Assembly: GCF_037991315.1 (NCBI RefSeq)
Contig: NZ_CP150300.1
Coordinates: 2,666,001-2,730,000 of the forward strand
DNA: 64,000 nucleotides
Source: Paenibacillus sp. FSL H8-0079
GTDB lineage: Bacteria > Bacillota > Bacilli > Paenibacillales > Paenibacillaceae
Reading direction: 5' to 3'
Every line of letters begins with the position of its first letter. The first letter of the stretch is position 1. Below, piece by piece: positions 8,652 through 17,034 of this stretch. Below the pieces are notes generated by a model, which saw only the letters and a program-made list of their open reading frames with translations, was not told where the DNA came from and made no database searches. The position numbers and the translations under genes are program-made.

Positions 8652-8849
8652 ATGAACTCCAATCAAGATCTGAAACAGGTAAATGAAAGATTGGATCAAA
8701 TTGAGCGGAAATTGGATAACCTGGGAGGCAGCCAGCAGAACAAACGCTCACCTGGCGTGCGCTTCCTGATTGGTTTTGGCATCACGATTGCGGTTATATT
8801 TGTACTGATATTGACCCTCGGCGTTATCCAATTTGTGAGTGACGGATAG
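8652..8849 (+). CDS. small single-pass membrane protein
   Basis: 65 residues. The N-terminal ~30 form a short coiled coil (QVNERLDQIERKLDNLGG); the C-terminal part is one hydrophobic helix (FLIGFGITIAVIFVLILTLG) with a short tail. This is the usual build of small cytoplasm-facing membrane anchors. The function is not known. AAGGGAGA precedes the ATG. It follows the TPR gene on the same strand. Confidence 0.68.
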   Translation: MNSNQDLKQVNERLDQIERKLDNLGGSQQNKRSPGVRFLIGFGITIAVIFVLILTLGVIQFVSDG

Positions 8850-8890
8850 GAGAAATCGATCTTAACGACAGAGGTGTGAGTTCTCCAAAT

Positions 8891-9766
8891 TTACATTGTC
8901 TGGCCGAGCCACTGTTGTACCTCTTCAATGAAACGCCGCGTAGCTGGCGATAGATTACCCAAAGATGGGCAGGCCATGCCAATCGTACGATAAGGATCTC
9001 CAGAGAGTGGCACGAGCGCGAGCGCATCGGTATGATTTTGAAGTACCATTTCCGGCAGCAAACTGATGCCCAGACCATTACGGACCATCGCCATGATGGC
9101 TTGATCTTCTGCGACTTCATAGACGACATTGAGCTTGGCTGCATGCTGCCGGATCAGTCGTTCAATCTCGTTATCTCCCCCCCATTTAGGCAGAATGAAG
9201 GGTTGCTCCAGTAGAATATCAAATGAAACAGACTCCTCTGAGGCGAGAGGATGATTCAGAGGCAGGATACACATCATCCTGTCTTTTTGCAATGGGATGG
9301 TCTCAAAAGGCGATGAATCGCCGAGGGACAGAAATCCGAGATCGATGGCGCCTCCAGCCAGCCAGCCCTCAATCTCAGCATAATCGCCTTCCCACAGCTT
9401 AATCTCAATTCCTGGGTGACGCAGGCGAAATTGTTTCAGAATACCAGGCAGCCACTGTGTGGAGACACTGGCGAAGGTACCGATACGCACGGTACCAATC
9501 TCGGCACCGCGAATGAGGGAGATCTCCTGGTTCATCAGTTCCGTCCAGCGCAGAATCTCACGTGTGTATCCCAGAATGCGTTCGCCTTCAGCGGTAACCC
9601 GTACACCGGAGCGGCCGCGATGGAGCAGGGAGAAACCACATTCTGTCTCCAGACTGGCGATGGCATGGCTGACTGCGGATTGGGTGATATTCAGCGCTTC
9701 TGCTGCTTTGGTAAGACTGCCATATTCGACAACGGTATTCAAAATTTCGTATTTGATCAGTGACAT
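8891..9766 (-). CDS. LysR family transcriptional regulator
   Basis: 291 residues from the ATG at 9764-9766. MSLIKYEILNTVVEYGSL begins the LysR winged helix, and ALNITQSAVSHAIASLE is its recognition helix. The rest is the two-lobed effector domain (GTVRIGTFASVSTQWLPGIL). The gene is divergent from the DMT transporter at 9932, the classical LysR arrangement, so it probably regulates that transporter. The 165-base gap is A/T-rich with ATAATACATTAT-type dyads. An in-frame upstream ATG (9799) would add 11 residues but has no clear ribosome site. Confidence 0.9.
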   Translation of the reverse strand: MSLIKYEILNTVVEYGSLTKAAEALNITQSAVSHAIASLETECGFSLLHRGRSGVRVTAEGERILGYTREILRWTELMNQEISLIRGAEIGTVRIGTFASVSTQWLPGILKQFRLRHPGIEIKLWEGDYAEIEGWLAGGAIDLGFLSLGDSSPFETIPLQKDRMMCILPLNHPLASEESVSFDILLEQPFILPKWGGDNEIERLIRQHAAKLNVVYEVAEDQAIMAMVRNGLGISLLPEMVLQNHTDALALVPLSGDPYRTIGMACPSLGNLSPATRRFIEEVQQWLGQTM

Positions 9767-9931
9767 GAATGGTTCCGTTCCTTCCCATTTCAGATGCATG
9801 AGTTTATTTCATATAATACATTATAAATATTCATTTTTATAATGCAAAGAGATCGTTTATACTTGCCAAGGCGAGTTAGTTTGACGCACGATCTCACAGA
9901 TCAGAATACATAGAATGAAGGTTGAAGCAAG

Positions 9932-10879
9932 ATGAATGGTGTACAGGTAAATCAAGGTCAGGCAACAAGAAGAGCGGACATACAGATGCTGCTCGCAACG
10001 GTCATATGGGGATCATCCTATCTGTTTATGAAATCGGGCCTGGAGTCCATGCAAGAATTAAATCTGGTGGCATTTCGTTTCGGAATTGCCTTTATTGCGG
10101 CAGGGCTTCTTTTTCATCGGCGGTTGTTTAACATGGATCGTAGAACACTTGTGGCAGGCGCCATTATGGGAACAGCTTTATTCGCTGCATTTGTGTTCAT
10201 CACCTACGGTGTGCAACGAACAACGACATCCCAAGCGGGATTTCTGATAAGTTTGGCCGTTATTTTTGTACCCATCCTGACGACAATCCAGCATCGTCGT
10301 ATGCCGGACAAACGTTTGACGCTCAGTATCCTGGTTGCAGTTACCGGGCTTGGGTTGCTGACGCTTCAACATGAGCTAAGTCTGCACACGGGAGATATTC
10401 TGTGCATTCTTGCAGCACTCGTGTATGCGATCTATATAATGATTGCTGGCAAGTACACACCGAAGCATGATCCGTTAACATTGGGAACGCTGCAATTAGG
10501 TGTTGCGGCGGTGTGGGGAATTGCGGCTACATTTTTGCTGGAAACGCCACGTATGCCCGATACGGCTGAATCTTGGGCAGCAATTCTCGGGTTAGGTGTG
10601 TTGTGTAGCGGATTGGGATATATTTTGCAGACACTTGCACAGCGCCATGCTTCTCCCACGAGAACGAGTCTGATCTTCTCACTCGAACCACTGTTTGCAG
10701 CAGCCTTTGCATTTACCTTTCAAGGGGAGTCGCTAACGTTGCAAGGATATGTCGGAGCAACGCTAATGTTAGTCGGTGTTCTGATCACAGAGATCAAACT
10801 TCCACAGCCTATCTTCTGGCGCAGAAAACGTCCGGCTTTACAGTCGGAACTCGGCGATCAGGGAGCACCAGGCGTATAA
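9932..10879 (+). CDS. EamA/DMT family transporter
   Basis: 315 residues with about ten transmembrane helices in two homologous halves. The first EamA unit starts at ADIQMLLATVIWGSSYLFMK and the second at TGDILCILAALVYAIYIMIA. Members export amino acids, metabolites or drugs across the cytoplasmic membrane; the substrate cannot be inferred. It is divergent from a LysR regulator. The ribosome site is weak (GAAGG at 9917-9921). Transcription ends at the terminator at 10888-10938, immediately upstream of the group II intron. Confidence 0.88.
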   Translation: MNGVQVNQGQATRRADIQMLLATVIWGSSYLFMKSGLESMQELNLVAFRFGIAFIAAGLLFHRRLFNMDRRTLVAGAIMGTALFAAFVFITYGVQRTTTSQAGFLISLAVIFVPILTTIQHRRMPDKRLTLSILVAVTGLGLLTLQHELSLHTGDILCILAALVYAIYIMIAGKYTPKHDPLTLGTLQLGVAAVWGIAATFLLETPRMPDTAESWAAILGLGVLCSGLGYILQTLAQRHASPTRTSLIFSLEPLFAAAFAFTFQGESLTLQGYVGATLMLVGVLITEIKLPQPIFWRRKRPALQSELGDQGAPGV

Positions 10880-10887
10880 GTAAGGGA

Positions 10888-10938
10888 CAAAGGTCCTTTC
10901 GTCATCTTCTATGGAAGGTGAGGAGAGGGCCTTTTTTT
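10888..10938 (+). terminator. terminator after the DMT transporter gene (intron lies just downstream)
   Basis: AAAGGTCC pairs with GGGCCTTT with one wobble, followed by seven T residues ending at 10938. The group II intron begins about six bases later, the position favoured by group IIC introns. Confidence 0.75.
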
Positions 10939-11474
10939 GTTAGCGTGCCCAGAGGCACGCATTATCTAGTTGGTGAAAGTCCAATCAAAGGAGGGGCCAA
11001 GCCACCTTTGTAGCTAGGATGCTTGCACATGGCGAGATCTGTGTGTAAAAGCGCATCGACAAAAGTACCGGTCAGAGACCGGGCGAGCGACAATCCAGGC
11101 CGCAACATCAAGTGAATCCTGCCGCGTCGTCAAAAGGGCCCTGCGAAGGGGAAAAGAGGGAGCCGAGTCTTGTGACAATGGACGAAGGCCAAGGAAGCTG
11201 TGCAGAACTTGGGACAACAGTGAAGAACCCTCCGGCGTAAAGGGAACGGCATGGCTTGAAAGATGATGCAGTGAACTGGGGAGACCCTCCCCCACACGGA
11301 TTTTTTTTTTTAGGAATTCCGTAAAGAGATGCTCTATAAGTCCAAAAGACGAAGTGAAACGTCTGTGGGAAGGGAGTCCGAGGGGCTCATAGTACCGAAG
11401 AACCCAAGGACAACATAACCTTGGGGAGGGAAGGAGCCCTGCTTTGTTTATGCTTTTGGAGGAGGTACGAGTGA

Positions 11475-12767
11475 GTGAATGCCAACCGGCTAACAACACC
11501 AAAGGAAAAAGTTCAAAAACTCCAAGAAAAGCTAGGCCATGTGGCCAAGGAGAACAGCAAGCGTAAATTCCATGCCTTGTACGACAAAGTCTACCGGTGG
11601 GATGTCTTGTGCGAAGCCTGGAGACGAGTGAAAGCGAACAAGGGAGCGGCAGGTGTAGATGCCATGACGCTTGCGGATGTGGAGGAACAAGGAGAAATGA
11701 ACTTCCTCGAGGACTGTGAACGAGCATTGAAAGAAGGCACCTACCATCCGCAGCCTGTACGGCGGCACTATATTCCCAAGAAAGATGGGAAGCAAAGACC
11801 GCTGGGCATACCCACCGTGCGCGACCGTGTCATACAGATGGCAACGAAACTGGTGATTGAACCTATCTTTGAAGCGGATTTTGAGGACGTATCCTTCGGA
11901 TTTCGCCCGAAACGAAGTGCAAAAGGAGCGCTGGAACGAATTCGGAAAGCCTGCAACCGCAAAGGGAATTGGGTAATCGACGTCGATATCCAAGGTTACT
12001 TCGATAACATTAATCAAGAGAAGCTTATGAAATTGGTGCAGATGCGCATCAACGACAGGCGGATACTGAAATTAATACGGAAGTGGCTTCAGGCGGGAGT
12101 GATGGAAGAAGGAAACGAAAGGCGCTCCGATTTAGGAACACCGCAAGGTGGTGTGATATCACCGCTTCTGGCGAATATCTATCTGAACTATTTTGACCGA
12201 CTATGGGAGAAACATGGAAGAGGTCTGGGAGAACTGACAAGGTATGCAGACGACTTTGTAGTAATCTGTAAAACCAAAAAGGATGCCGAGCATGCGTATG
12301 AACTCATAGGCAAAATTATGGAACGTCTGGAGCTAACCCTGCACCCGATCAAAACTCGCATTGTAGGTCTATGGACAGGAGACGAGGGATTCGACTTCCT
12401 AGGAATGCACCACCGAAAAACGAAAGCAGAAACGTCGCAAGGGAAGGTATATCACACCACGCAACAGTGGCTAACGAAAAAGGCGGAGGAACGTATTCAA
12501 GGGGTAGTCAAAGAAAGACTGGCTCCACCGAGTATGCGGTCGAAATCGTTCGCGGAGCATGTGAAATGGCTCAATCCGAAGATTCAAGGATGGAGAAATT
12601 ATTACTACACGAGCTACAGCCAAAAGAGATTAGCTAAGTTGGACTGGTATATTCTGCAACGATTAACACGGTGGTACGCGAAGAAGAGACAACGTAGGAG
12701 TTGGATGAGTTCACGATCGGAAGTCAAGTATATTGCCAATATGTATGGATTAAAAACGCTATTGTAA
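11475..12767 (+). CDS. ltrA: group II intron reverse transcriptase/maturase
   Basis: 430 residues, intact. The fingers and palm region includes [62 protein letters not shown] and the catalytic RYADDFVV. The maturase domain X follows ([13 protein letters not shown]). No C-terminal HNH endonuclease is present, as in group IIC proteins. It should help splice the intron RNA and copy it during retrohoming or retrotransposition. GTG 11475 is the start, about 10 bases after AGGAGG. All catalytic residues look intact, so the element may be active. Confidence 0.94.
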   Translation: MNANRLTTPKEKVQKLQEKLGHVAKENSKRKFHALYDKVYRWDVLCEAWRRVKANKGAAGVDAMTLADVEEQGEMNFLEDCERALKEGTYHPQPVRRHYIPKKDGKQRPLGIPTVRDRVIQMATKLVIEPIFEADFEDVSFGFRPKRSAKGALERIRKACNRKGNWVIDVDIQGYFDNINQEKLMKLVQMRINDRRILKLIRKWLQAGVMEEGNERRSDLGTPQGGVISPLLANIYLNYFDRLWEKHGRGLGELTRYADDFVVICKTKKDAEHAYELIGKIMERLELTLHPIKTRIVGLWTGDEGFDFLGMHHRKTKAETSQGKVYHTTQQWLTKKAEERIQGVVKERLAPPSMRSKSFAEHVKWLNPKIQGWRNYYYTSYSQKRLAKLDWYILQRLTRWYAKKRQRRSWMSSRSEVKYIANMYGLKTLL

Positions 12768-12797
12768 TCTCTGCATGCCCATGAATGACGAACATCG

Positions 12798-12870
12798 GAA
12801 AGCCGTATGAGGGAAAACCTCACGTACGGTTTGATGAGGAGGGGCTGGTTTGAATCCAGCCCTTTACTCT
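12798..12870 (+). ncRNA. group II intron domains V and VI
   Basis: A 34-base hairpin with the AGC catalytic triad and a GNRA-type loop (domain V) is followed after a short joiner by a GC-rich stem closed by TTTGAAT (domain VI, branch-site helix). These are the two most conserved parts of the ribozyme. Confidence 0.85.
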
Positions 12871-12905
12871 AGTGTCGAACACCTTGTGTAACAGATAAAT
12901 GACTA

Positions 12906-12915
12906 CCTAACAAAA
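12906..12915 (+). promoter_or_regulatory. candidate operator half-site upstream of the LacI gene
   Basis: CCTAACAAAA here matches the tandem copies at 14220-14239 before the mannosidase gene. Both regions also share TTTGTTT and TATGCTAA stretches. Binding by the LacI protein is inferred. Confidence 0.4.
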
Positions 12916-12997
12916 ACAGAATAACATAACCTTGTTTTGTTGATTTTTGTTTTTTATGCTAAACTGAATGGAAAATAAGGAAAAACGGGTGAGTAGG

Positions 12998-14029
12998 ATG
13001 GCCAAAAGAGTAACGATGCAGCAAATTGCAGATGCTGCGGGGGTATCCAAATTCGCAGTCTCTCGTGCGCTGACGGGCAAGCCTGGTGTGAGCGAGCATA
13101 CACGCGAGATGATTGTCAGAACGGCGGGGCAGCTCGGGTATTTCAGAACCGAACCGAAGCGTTATCCGGGGGAGACACCGGCGTCTGCCGAGATGAAGCC
13201 AGTAGCGGAGCGACAAGGCACTATATTGATTTTGTTTCCTAACATTCGTTCTCAGAATCGATCATCCTTGTACTGGGGACCAGTGTTCGATGGCATTTCG
13301 GAGAGGCTGAATGAGAAGGGCATGGATATTTTAACGCTGACGGAACCCTCTTCAGATCGGATGTTCTCGGTCCTTAATCCGGAAGCGATTAGCGGAGTTA
13401 TTACCGTGGGCACCATTTCAACATCAGTATTGCTGGAGATTTACAGGTTGCGCATTCCGCTTGTTATGGTGGATCATGAAGACCCCGCCATATACGCAGA
13501 CTCGGTTTTTACGGACAATATAAAGTGTATGAAAGAACTTGTTCTCATACTCGTTGGAAAAGGGTACAGAAGATTCCAGTTTGCTGGGCAACTGCCTGAT
13601 GCTGCAAGCTTTCGAGAGCGTTGGCTTGGATATCGTACGGTGCTGGAAGAGAAGCAGTTGGAGGGGGAGCAGCAAGCAGGCTTACTCGGAGCAGAGTACG
13701 AGCAGATCCGGAAATCCATTGCTGAAATGAAGCTGGAGGACATCCCGGAAGTCATCGTATGTGCGAATGACCATACAGCTGTCATTGTTATTCAGGCACT
13801 ACAAAGTAGAGGTATTCAGGTGCCTGAACGCTGTGCCGTAACCGGGTTTGACAATACGCAGACGGATGAGCCCATTCTCGCTTCGGTGCATATTAACAAA
13901 GAGAATCTGGGCACGAGAGCGGTAGATCAGCTGTTGTGGCGGATCAAACATCTGGATGAACCTTATGAACGCAAGCTGATCTATTCGGAATTAATTATTC
14001 GCGATGAATATAATGCCAGTATACAGTAA
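12998..14029 (+). CDS. LacI family transcriptional regulator, probable regulator of the mannosidase gene
   Basis: 343 residues. The N-terminal helix-turn-helix and hinge (VTMQQIADAAGVSKFAVSRA) is classic LacI. The periplasmic-binding-like effector domain starts at about GTILILFPNIRSQNRSS and ends with the usual IIRDEY segment. ATG 12998 has GGGTGAG about 5 bases upstream; in-frame ATG 12968 lacks a site. The next gene on the strand encodes a GH2 beta-mannosidase, a likely target. CTAACAAAA, present in tandem before the mannosidase gene, also occurs at 12907-12915 before this gene, consistent with shared control and autoregulation. Confidence 0.9.
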   Translation: MAKRVTMQQIADAAGVSKFAVSRALTGKPGVSEHTREMIVRTAGQLGYFRTEPKRYPGETPASAEMKPVAERQGTILILFPNIRSQNRSSLYWGPVFDGISERLNEKGMDILTLTEPSSDRMFSVLNPEAISGVITVGTISTSVLLEIYRLRIPLVMVDHEDPAIYADSVFTDNIKCMKELVLILVGKGYRRFQFAGQLPDAASFRERWLGYRTVLEEKQLEGEQQAGLLGAEYEQIRKSIAEMKLEDIPEVIVCANDHTAVIVIQALQSRGIQVPERCAVTGFDNTQTDEPILASVHINKENLGTRAVDQLLWRIKHLDEPYERKLIYSELIIRDEYNASIQ

Positions 14030-14090
14030 TAAGATACGAACTTATGGATCATTTTAACAATGAACATACGGGTAAATAAACTCAGGTGAG

Positions 14091-14122
14091 AGACATGGAG
14101 AGGTCAGAGCTTCATGTCTTTT
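14091..14122 (+). terminator. possible terminator after the LacI gene
   Basis: AGACATG and CATGTCT form a 7-base stem with a 15-base loop and four T residues. It is moderate as a terminator. Confidence 0.5.
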
Positions 14123-14219
14123 GGCTATGCAGAAATTATTTAACAAATTAAATCACAAAACAGATTGACTACGAGAAGCATATTGTGTTAATTTTGTTTT
14201 GTAAGTTATTTATGTTTAT

Positions 14220-14239
14220 GCTAACAAAACCTAACAAAA
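14220..14239 (+). promoter_or_regulatory. tandem candidate operator upstream of the mannosidase gene
   Basis: Two direct CTAACAAAA repeats in 10-base register (14221-14229 and 14231-14239), one helical turn apart, lie 37 bases before the start codon. One further copy lies upstream of the LacI gene. Confidence 0.45.
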
Positions 14240-14275
14240 TAATGTTTACCAACTCTAACAACAATGGAGGCTGTC

Positions 14276-16822
14276 ATGAGCACAATACAATCACATGTTT
14301 TTCAGAATTGGACGTTCAAGGCTTGCGAAGATCAAGAGTGGATGCCGGCTCAGGTGCCAGGCTGTGTGCATACAGATTTGCTGAAACTGGGCAAGATTCC
14401 AGATCCTTTTTATGGAACGAACGAGAAGGAAGTACAATGGATTGATAAAATAGATTGGGAATATCAGACGGAATTTGACGTTGCCGAAACGTTGTTCTCC
14501 CAAGAACATCTGGAACTGGTGTTTGATGGTCTGGATACATATGCGGATGTTTATGTGAATGATGTGCATGTGTTATCAGCAGATAATATGTTCCGGGTAT
14601 GGAAGGCGGATGTGAAGTCCGTATTAAAGGGGAGCGGGAACATTCTCCGAATACGTTTTCGGTCTCCAATTCAGGAAGACCTGCCGAAGCTGGAGAAGCT
14701 CGGCTATGCATTACCTGCATCCAATGATCAGTCCGATGTTGGCGGACTAGGCGATAAGAGAGTAAGTATCTTTGCTCGTAAAGCTCCATATCACTATGGC
14801 TGGGACTGGGGTCCGCGTTTTGTAACCAGTGGTATCTGGCGTGAAGCACGTCTTGAAGGTTGGACACAGGTGCGAATCAATGATGTGTACATCCAGCAAA
14901 ATGAAGTAAGCGCTACCTTAGCTTCACTAACGGCTGTTGTGGAAGTCGAGACATCACAAGCGGTAGATACGGTCATTCGTATTGGGGCAGATGGTCAGAG
15001 ATGGGAAAGATCCGTATCGCTACAGCCCGGAGCTCAGACGGTGGAGATTCCAATCTCCATGAATGAACCGAAACTGTGGTGGAGCCGTGGACTTGGTGAT
15101 CCGCATCTGTATACCTTCCTTACCGAAGTGCTTCAAGGTGAGCGAGCTGTGGCTGAATCTACAGTGAAGACTGGGCTTCGTTCCATTCGGCTAGTACGTG
15201 ACAAAGATGAAGCGGGAGCATCCTTTTACTTTGAACTAAATGGTGTTGCGGTCTTTGCCAAAGGGGCTAATCACATTCCGAATGATAGCTTCATCACCGA
15301 AATTACACGTGAACGTTATCGACATGAGATTGTATCTGCTGCCGAGTCCAATATGAACATGCTTCGTGTGTGGGGCGGCGGGATCTATGAGCAAGATGAC
15401 TTCTATGAACTGTGCGACGAATACGGTATCCTGGTATGGCAGGACTTCATGTTTGCCTGCAGCATGTACCCGGGAGACGAAGCGTTCCTGAACAGTGTGA
15501 GACATGAAGCCATCGATAATGTGAAACGTCTGCGCAATCATCCAAGTATTGCACTCTGGTGTGGAAACAACGAGATTGATTCGGCTTGGGCTCACTATGT
15601 TGAGAATGGTGGCTGGGGCTGGAAGAAGGAATTTACTGCCGAGCAGCGTGAAAGCATCTGGGCCGATTACGAAGCCATCTTCCATGATCTGCTGCCAGAA
15701 GTGGTTGAAGCGTATGCTCCAGGTGTGGATTACTGGCCTTCTTCACCACTTGTATCACTGACAGGGGATGAGAAGCAACATGCGCACCCGTCCACAGCCG
15801 AAGGCGATATTCACTACTGGGGCGTGTGGCACAATGTAGAACCGTTTGAAAACTATAACGTGCATGTGGGTCGTTTCATGAGTGAATACGGATTCCAGTC
15901 TTTCCCGGAGTACAAGTCAGTTCGGACTTATGCGGAAGAAGAGGATCTGGCTCTGGAATCGGAAGTGATGCTTGCGCATCAGAAGAATGGCGCAGGTAAC
16001 CGTCTGATCAAACAGTACATGGATATGTACATGCATGAATCGAAGGATTTCCCATCGTTCCTGTATATGAGCCAAGTGCTTCAGGCGGAAGCGATGAAGA
16101 CAGCGATTGAAGCGCACCGTCGCCGCAAACCATTCTGTATGGGCACGCTTTACTGGCAAATGAATGACTGCTGGCCGGTGGCTTCATGGGCCGGTATGGA
16201 CTACCTTGGTCGTTGGAAAGCATTGCAGTATTATGCGAAACGCAGCTTCAGCGATGTGCTCGTATCCGTAGACGGAACCAAGGAAGATACAACAGATATT
16301 TATGTCATCTCCGATCAACTTGAGCCGGTGAAGGGTCAATTGCAGGTTCGACTGATTGGATTCGATGGCACGGTGTACCGTGAAGAAGAGCATGAAGTAA
16401 GATTGGCTTCCAACTCGGGTCAACAGGTGTTGTCACTCATCCAGGCTGAATGGCTCGAAGGACATGATGCAGCATCTACGCTGCTGCGGATTGATCTGAA
16501 GCAGAATGGAGTAGCGGACATTGTGCAGGAGCATTATTTTGCACCATCCAAAGATCTCGCATTGCAGCCTTCACAAATTAAAGTAACTGAAGTTACTGAA
16601 AATGATGGCAAATATCTTCAACTGGAAAGTGATGTGCTTGCCAAACAAGTATGGATTTCCTCCGAAGCGGAAGGCGTATTCTCGGACAACTTCTTCGATC
16701 TCATTCCAGGCATTCCGGTGAAGGTGCAGTTCACTTCCAGAGAAGGGCTGCAATCTGCCGATGCGGTTTCCAATACAGGACTTATTCAGGTTCGTTCCAT
16801 GGTTGACTTTATCAAACTATAA
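14276..16822 (+). CDS. beta-mannosidase, glycoside hydrolase family 2
   Basis: 848 residues without a signal peptide, so it is cytoplasmic and probably acts on imported manno-oligosaccharides. The sugar-binding domain starts at HVFQNWTFKACEDQEWMPAQ, and VPGCVHTDLL is the typical mannosidase opening. The TIM barrel carries LWCGNNEID with the acid/base Glu near residue 433 and FMSEYGFQSFPE with the nucleophile Glu near residue 537. A C-terminal beta domain follows. ATG 14276 is the start; the in-frame ATG 14264 is part of the ribosome site ATGGAGG itself. It follows the LacI regulator, and a strong terminator closes the unit. Confidence 0.93.
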   Translation: MSTIQSHVFQNWTFKACEDQEWMPAQVPGCVHTDLLKLGKIPDPFYGTNEKEVQWIDKIDWEYQTEFDVAETLFSQEHLELVFDGLDTYADVYVNDVHVLSADNMFRVWKADVKSVLKGSGNILRIRFRSPIQEDLPKLEKLGYALPASNDQSDVGGLGDKRVSIFARKAPYHYGWDWGPRFVTSGIWREARLEGWTQVRINDVYIQQNEVSATLASLTAVVEVETSQAVDTVIRIGADGQRWERSVSLQPGAQTVEIPISMNEPKLWWSRGLGDPHLYTFLTEVLQGERAVAESTVKTGLRSIRLVRDKDEAGASFYFELNGVAVFAKGANHIPNDSFITEITRERYRHEIVSAAESNMNMLRVWGGGIYEQDDFYELCDEYGILVWQDFMFACSMYPGDEAFLNSVRHEAIDNVKRLRNHPSIALWCGNNEIDSAWAHYVENGGWGWKKEFTAEQRESIWADYEAIFHDLLPEVVEAYAPGVDYWPSSPLVSLTGDEKQHAHPSTAEGDIHYWGVWHNVEPFENYNVHVGRFMSEYGFQSFPEYKSVRTYAEEEDLALESEVMLAHQKNGAGNRLIKQYMDMYMHESKDFPSFLYMSQVLQAEAMKTAIEAHRRRKPFCMGTLYWQMNDCWPVASWAGMDYLGRWKALQYYAKRSFSDVLVSVDGTKEDTTDIYVISDQLEPVKGQLQVRLIGFDGTVYREEEHEVRLASNSGQQVLSLIQAEWLEGHDAASTLLRIDLKQNGVADIVQEHYFAPSKDLALQPSQIKVTEVTENDGKYLQLESDVLAKQVWISSEAEGVFSDNFFDLIPGIPVKVQFTSREGLQSADAVSNTGLIQVRSMVDFIKL

Positions 16823-16838
16823 TAAGGCTTAACATTAG

Positions 16839-16883
16839 AACGGTTGAGATCTCTCTATGAGAGATTTCGACCGTTTTTATTTT
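16839..16883 (+). terminator. terminator after the mannosidase gene
   Basis: AACGGT pairs with ACCGTT, and an inner AGATCTCTC/GAGAGATTT stem extends it. TTTTTATTTT follows. Confidence 0.85.
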
Positions 16884-16943
16884 GGAGCACCCAAACAAAC
16901 TAACTACAAGAGAAGTGGACTTCAAAGATAGCTTTAATATTGT

Positions 16944-16964
16944 TATAATTGATAATCATTATCA
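16944..16964 (+). promoter_or_regulatory. -10 element and perfect Fur box upstream of the AraC/lipoprotein gene
   Basis: TATAAT (16944-16949) is followed directly by TGATAATCATTATCA (16950-16964), a perfect 7-1-7 Fur palindrome. Fur-Fe(II) bound here should block transcription when iron is plentiful. Confidence 0.8.
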
Positions 16965-17034
16965 GTTATAAGTGGGTTTTTAGTCACATGCCAGAGTGTT
17001 GTGCGTGTTTGATTGCTTAGGAAAGGGAGTCAAT

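Larger units (their letters stand above)
10945..12870 (+). mobile_element. group II intron with encoded reverse transcriptase
   Basis: The 5' boundary is taken at GTGCCC (10945). It overlaps a perfect hairpin, GCGTGCC-CAGA-GGCACGC (10943-10960). Domain I carries the GTGAAAGTCC-type block found in bacterial introns. The reverse transcriptase ORF sits in domain IV. Domain V is seen at 12798-12833 (AAGCCGTATGAGG, GAAA-type loop, CCTCACGTACGGTT, with the AGC triad). Domain VI follows at 12836-12869 (GGGGCTGG/CCAGCCC stem). Boundaries are approximate because no intron-less allele is available. Location after a terminator and an ORF without endonuclease suggest group IIC, but the class is not proven. 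Confidence 0.88.

Noticed and set aside
11014..11727. 237-codon minus-strand open frame
   Set aside because: It lies antisense to the group II intron RNA and the start of its reverse transcriptase gene; low-complexity content and no ribosome site.
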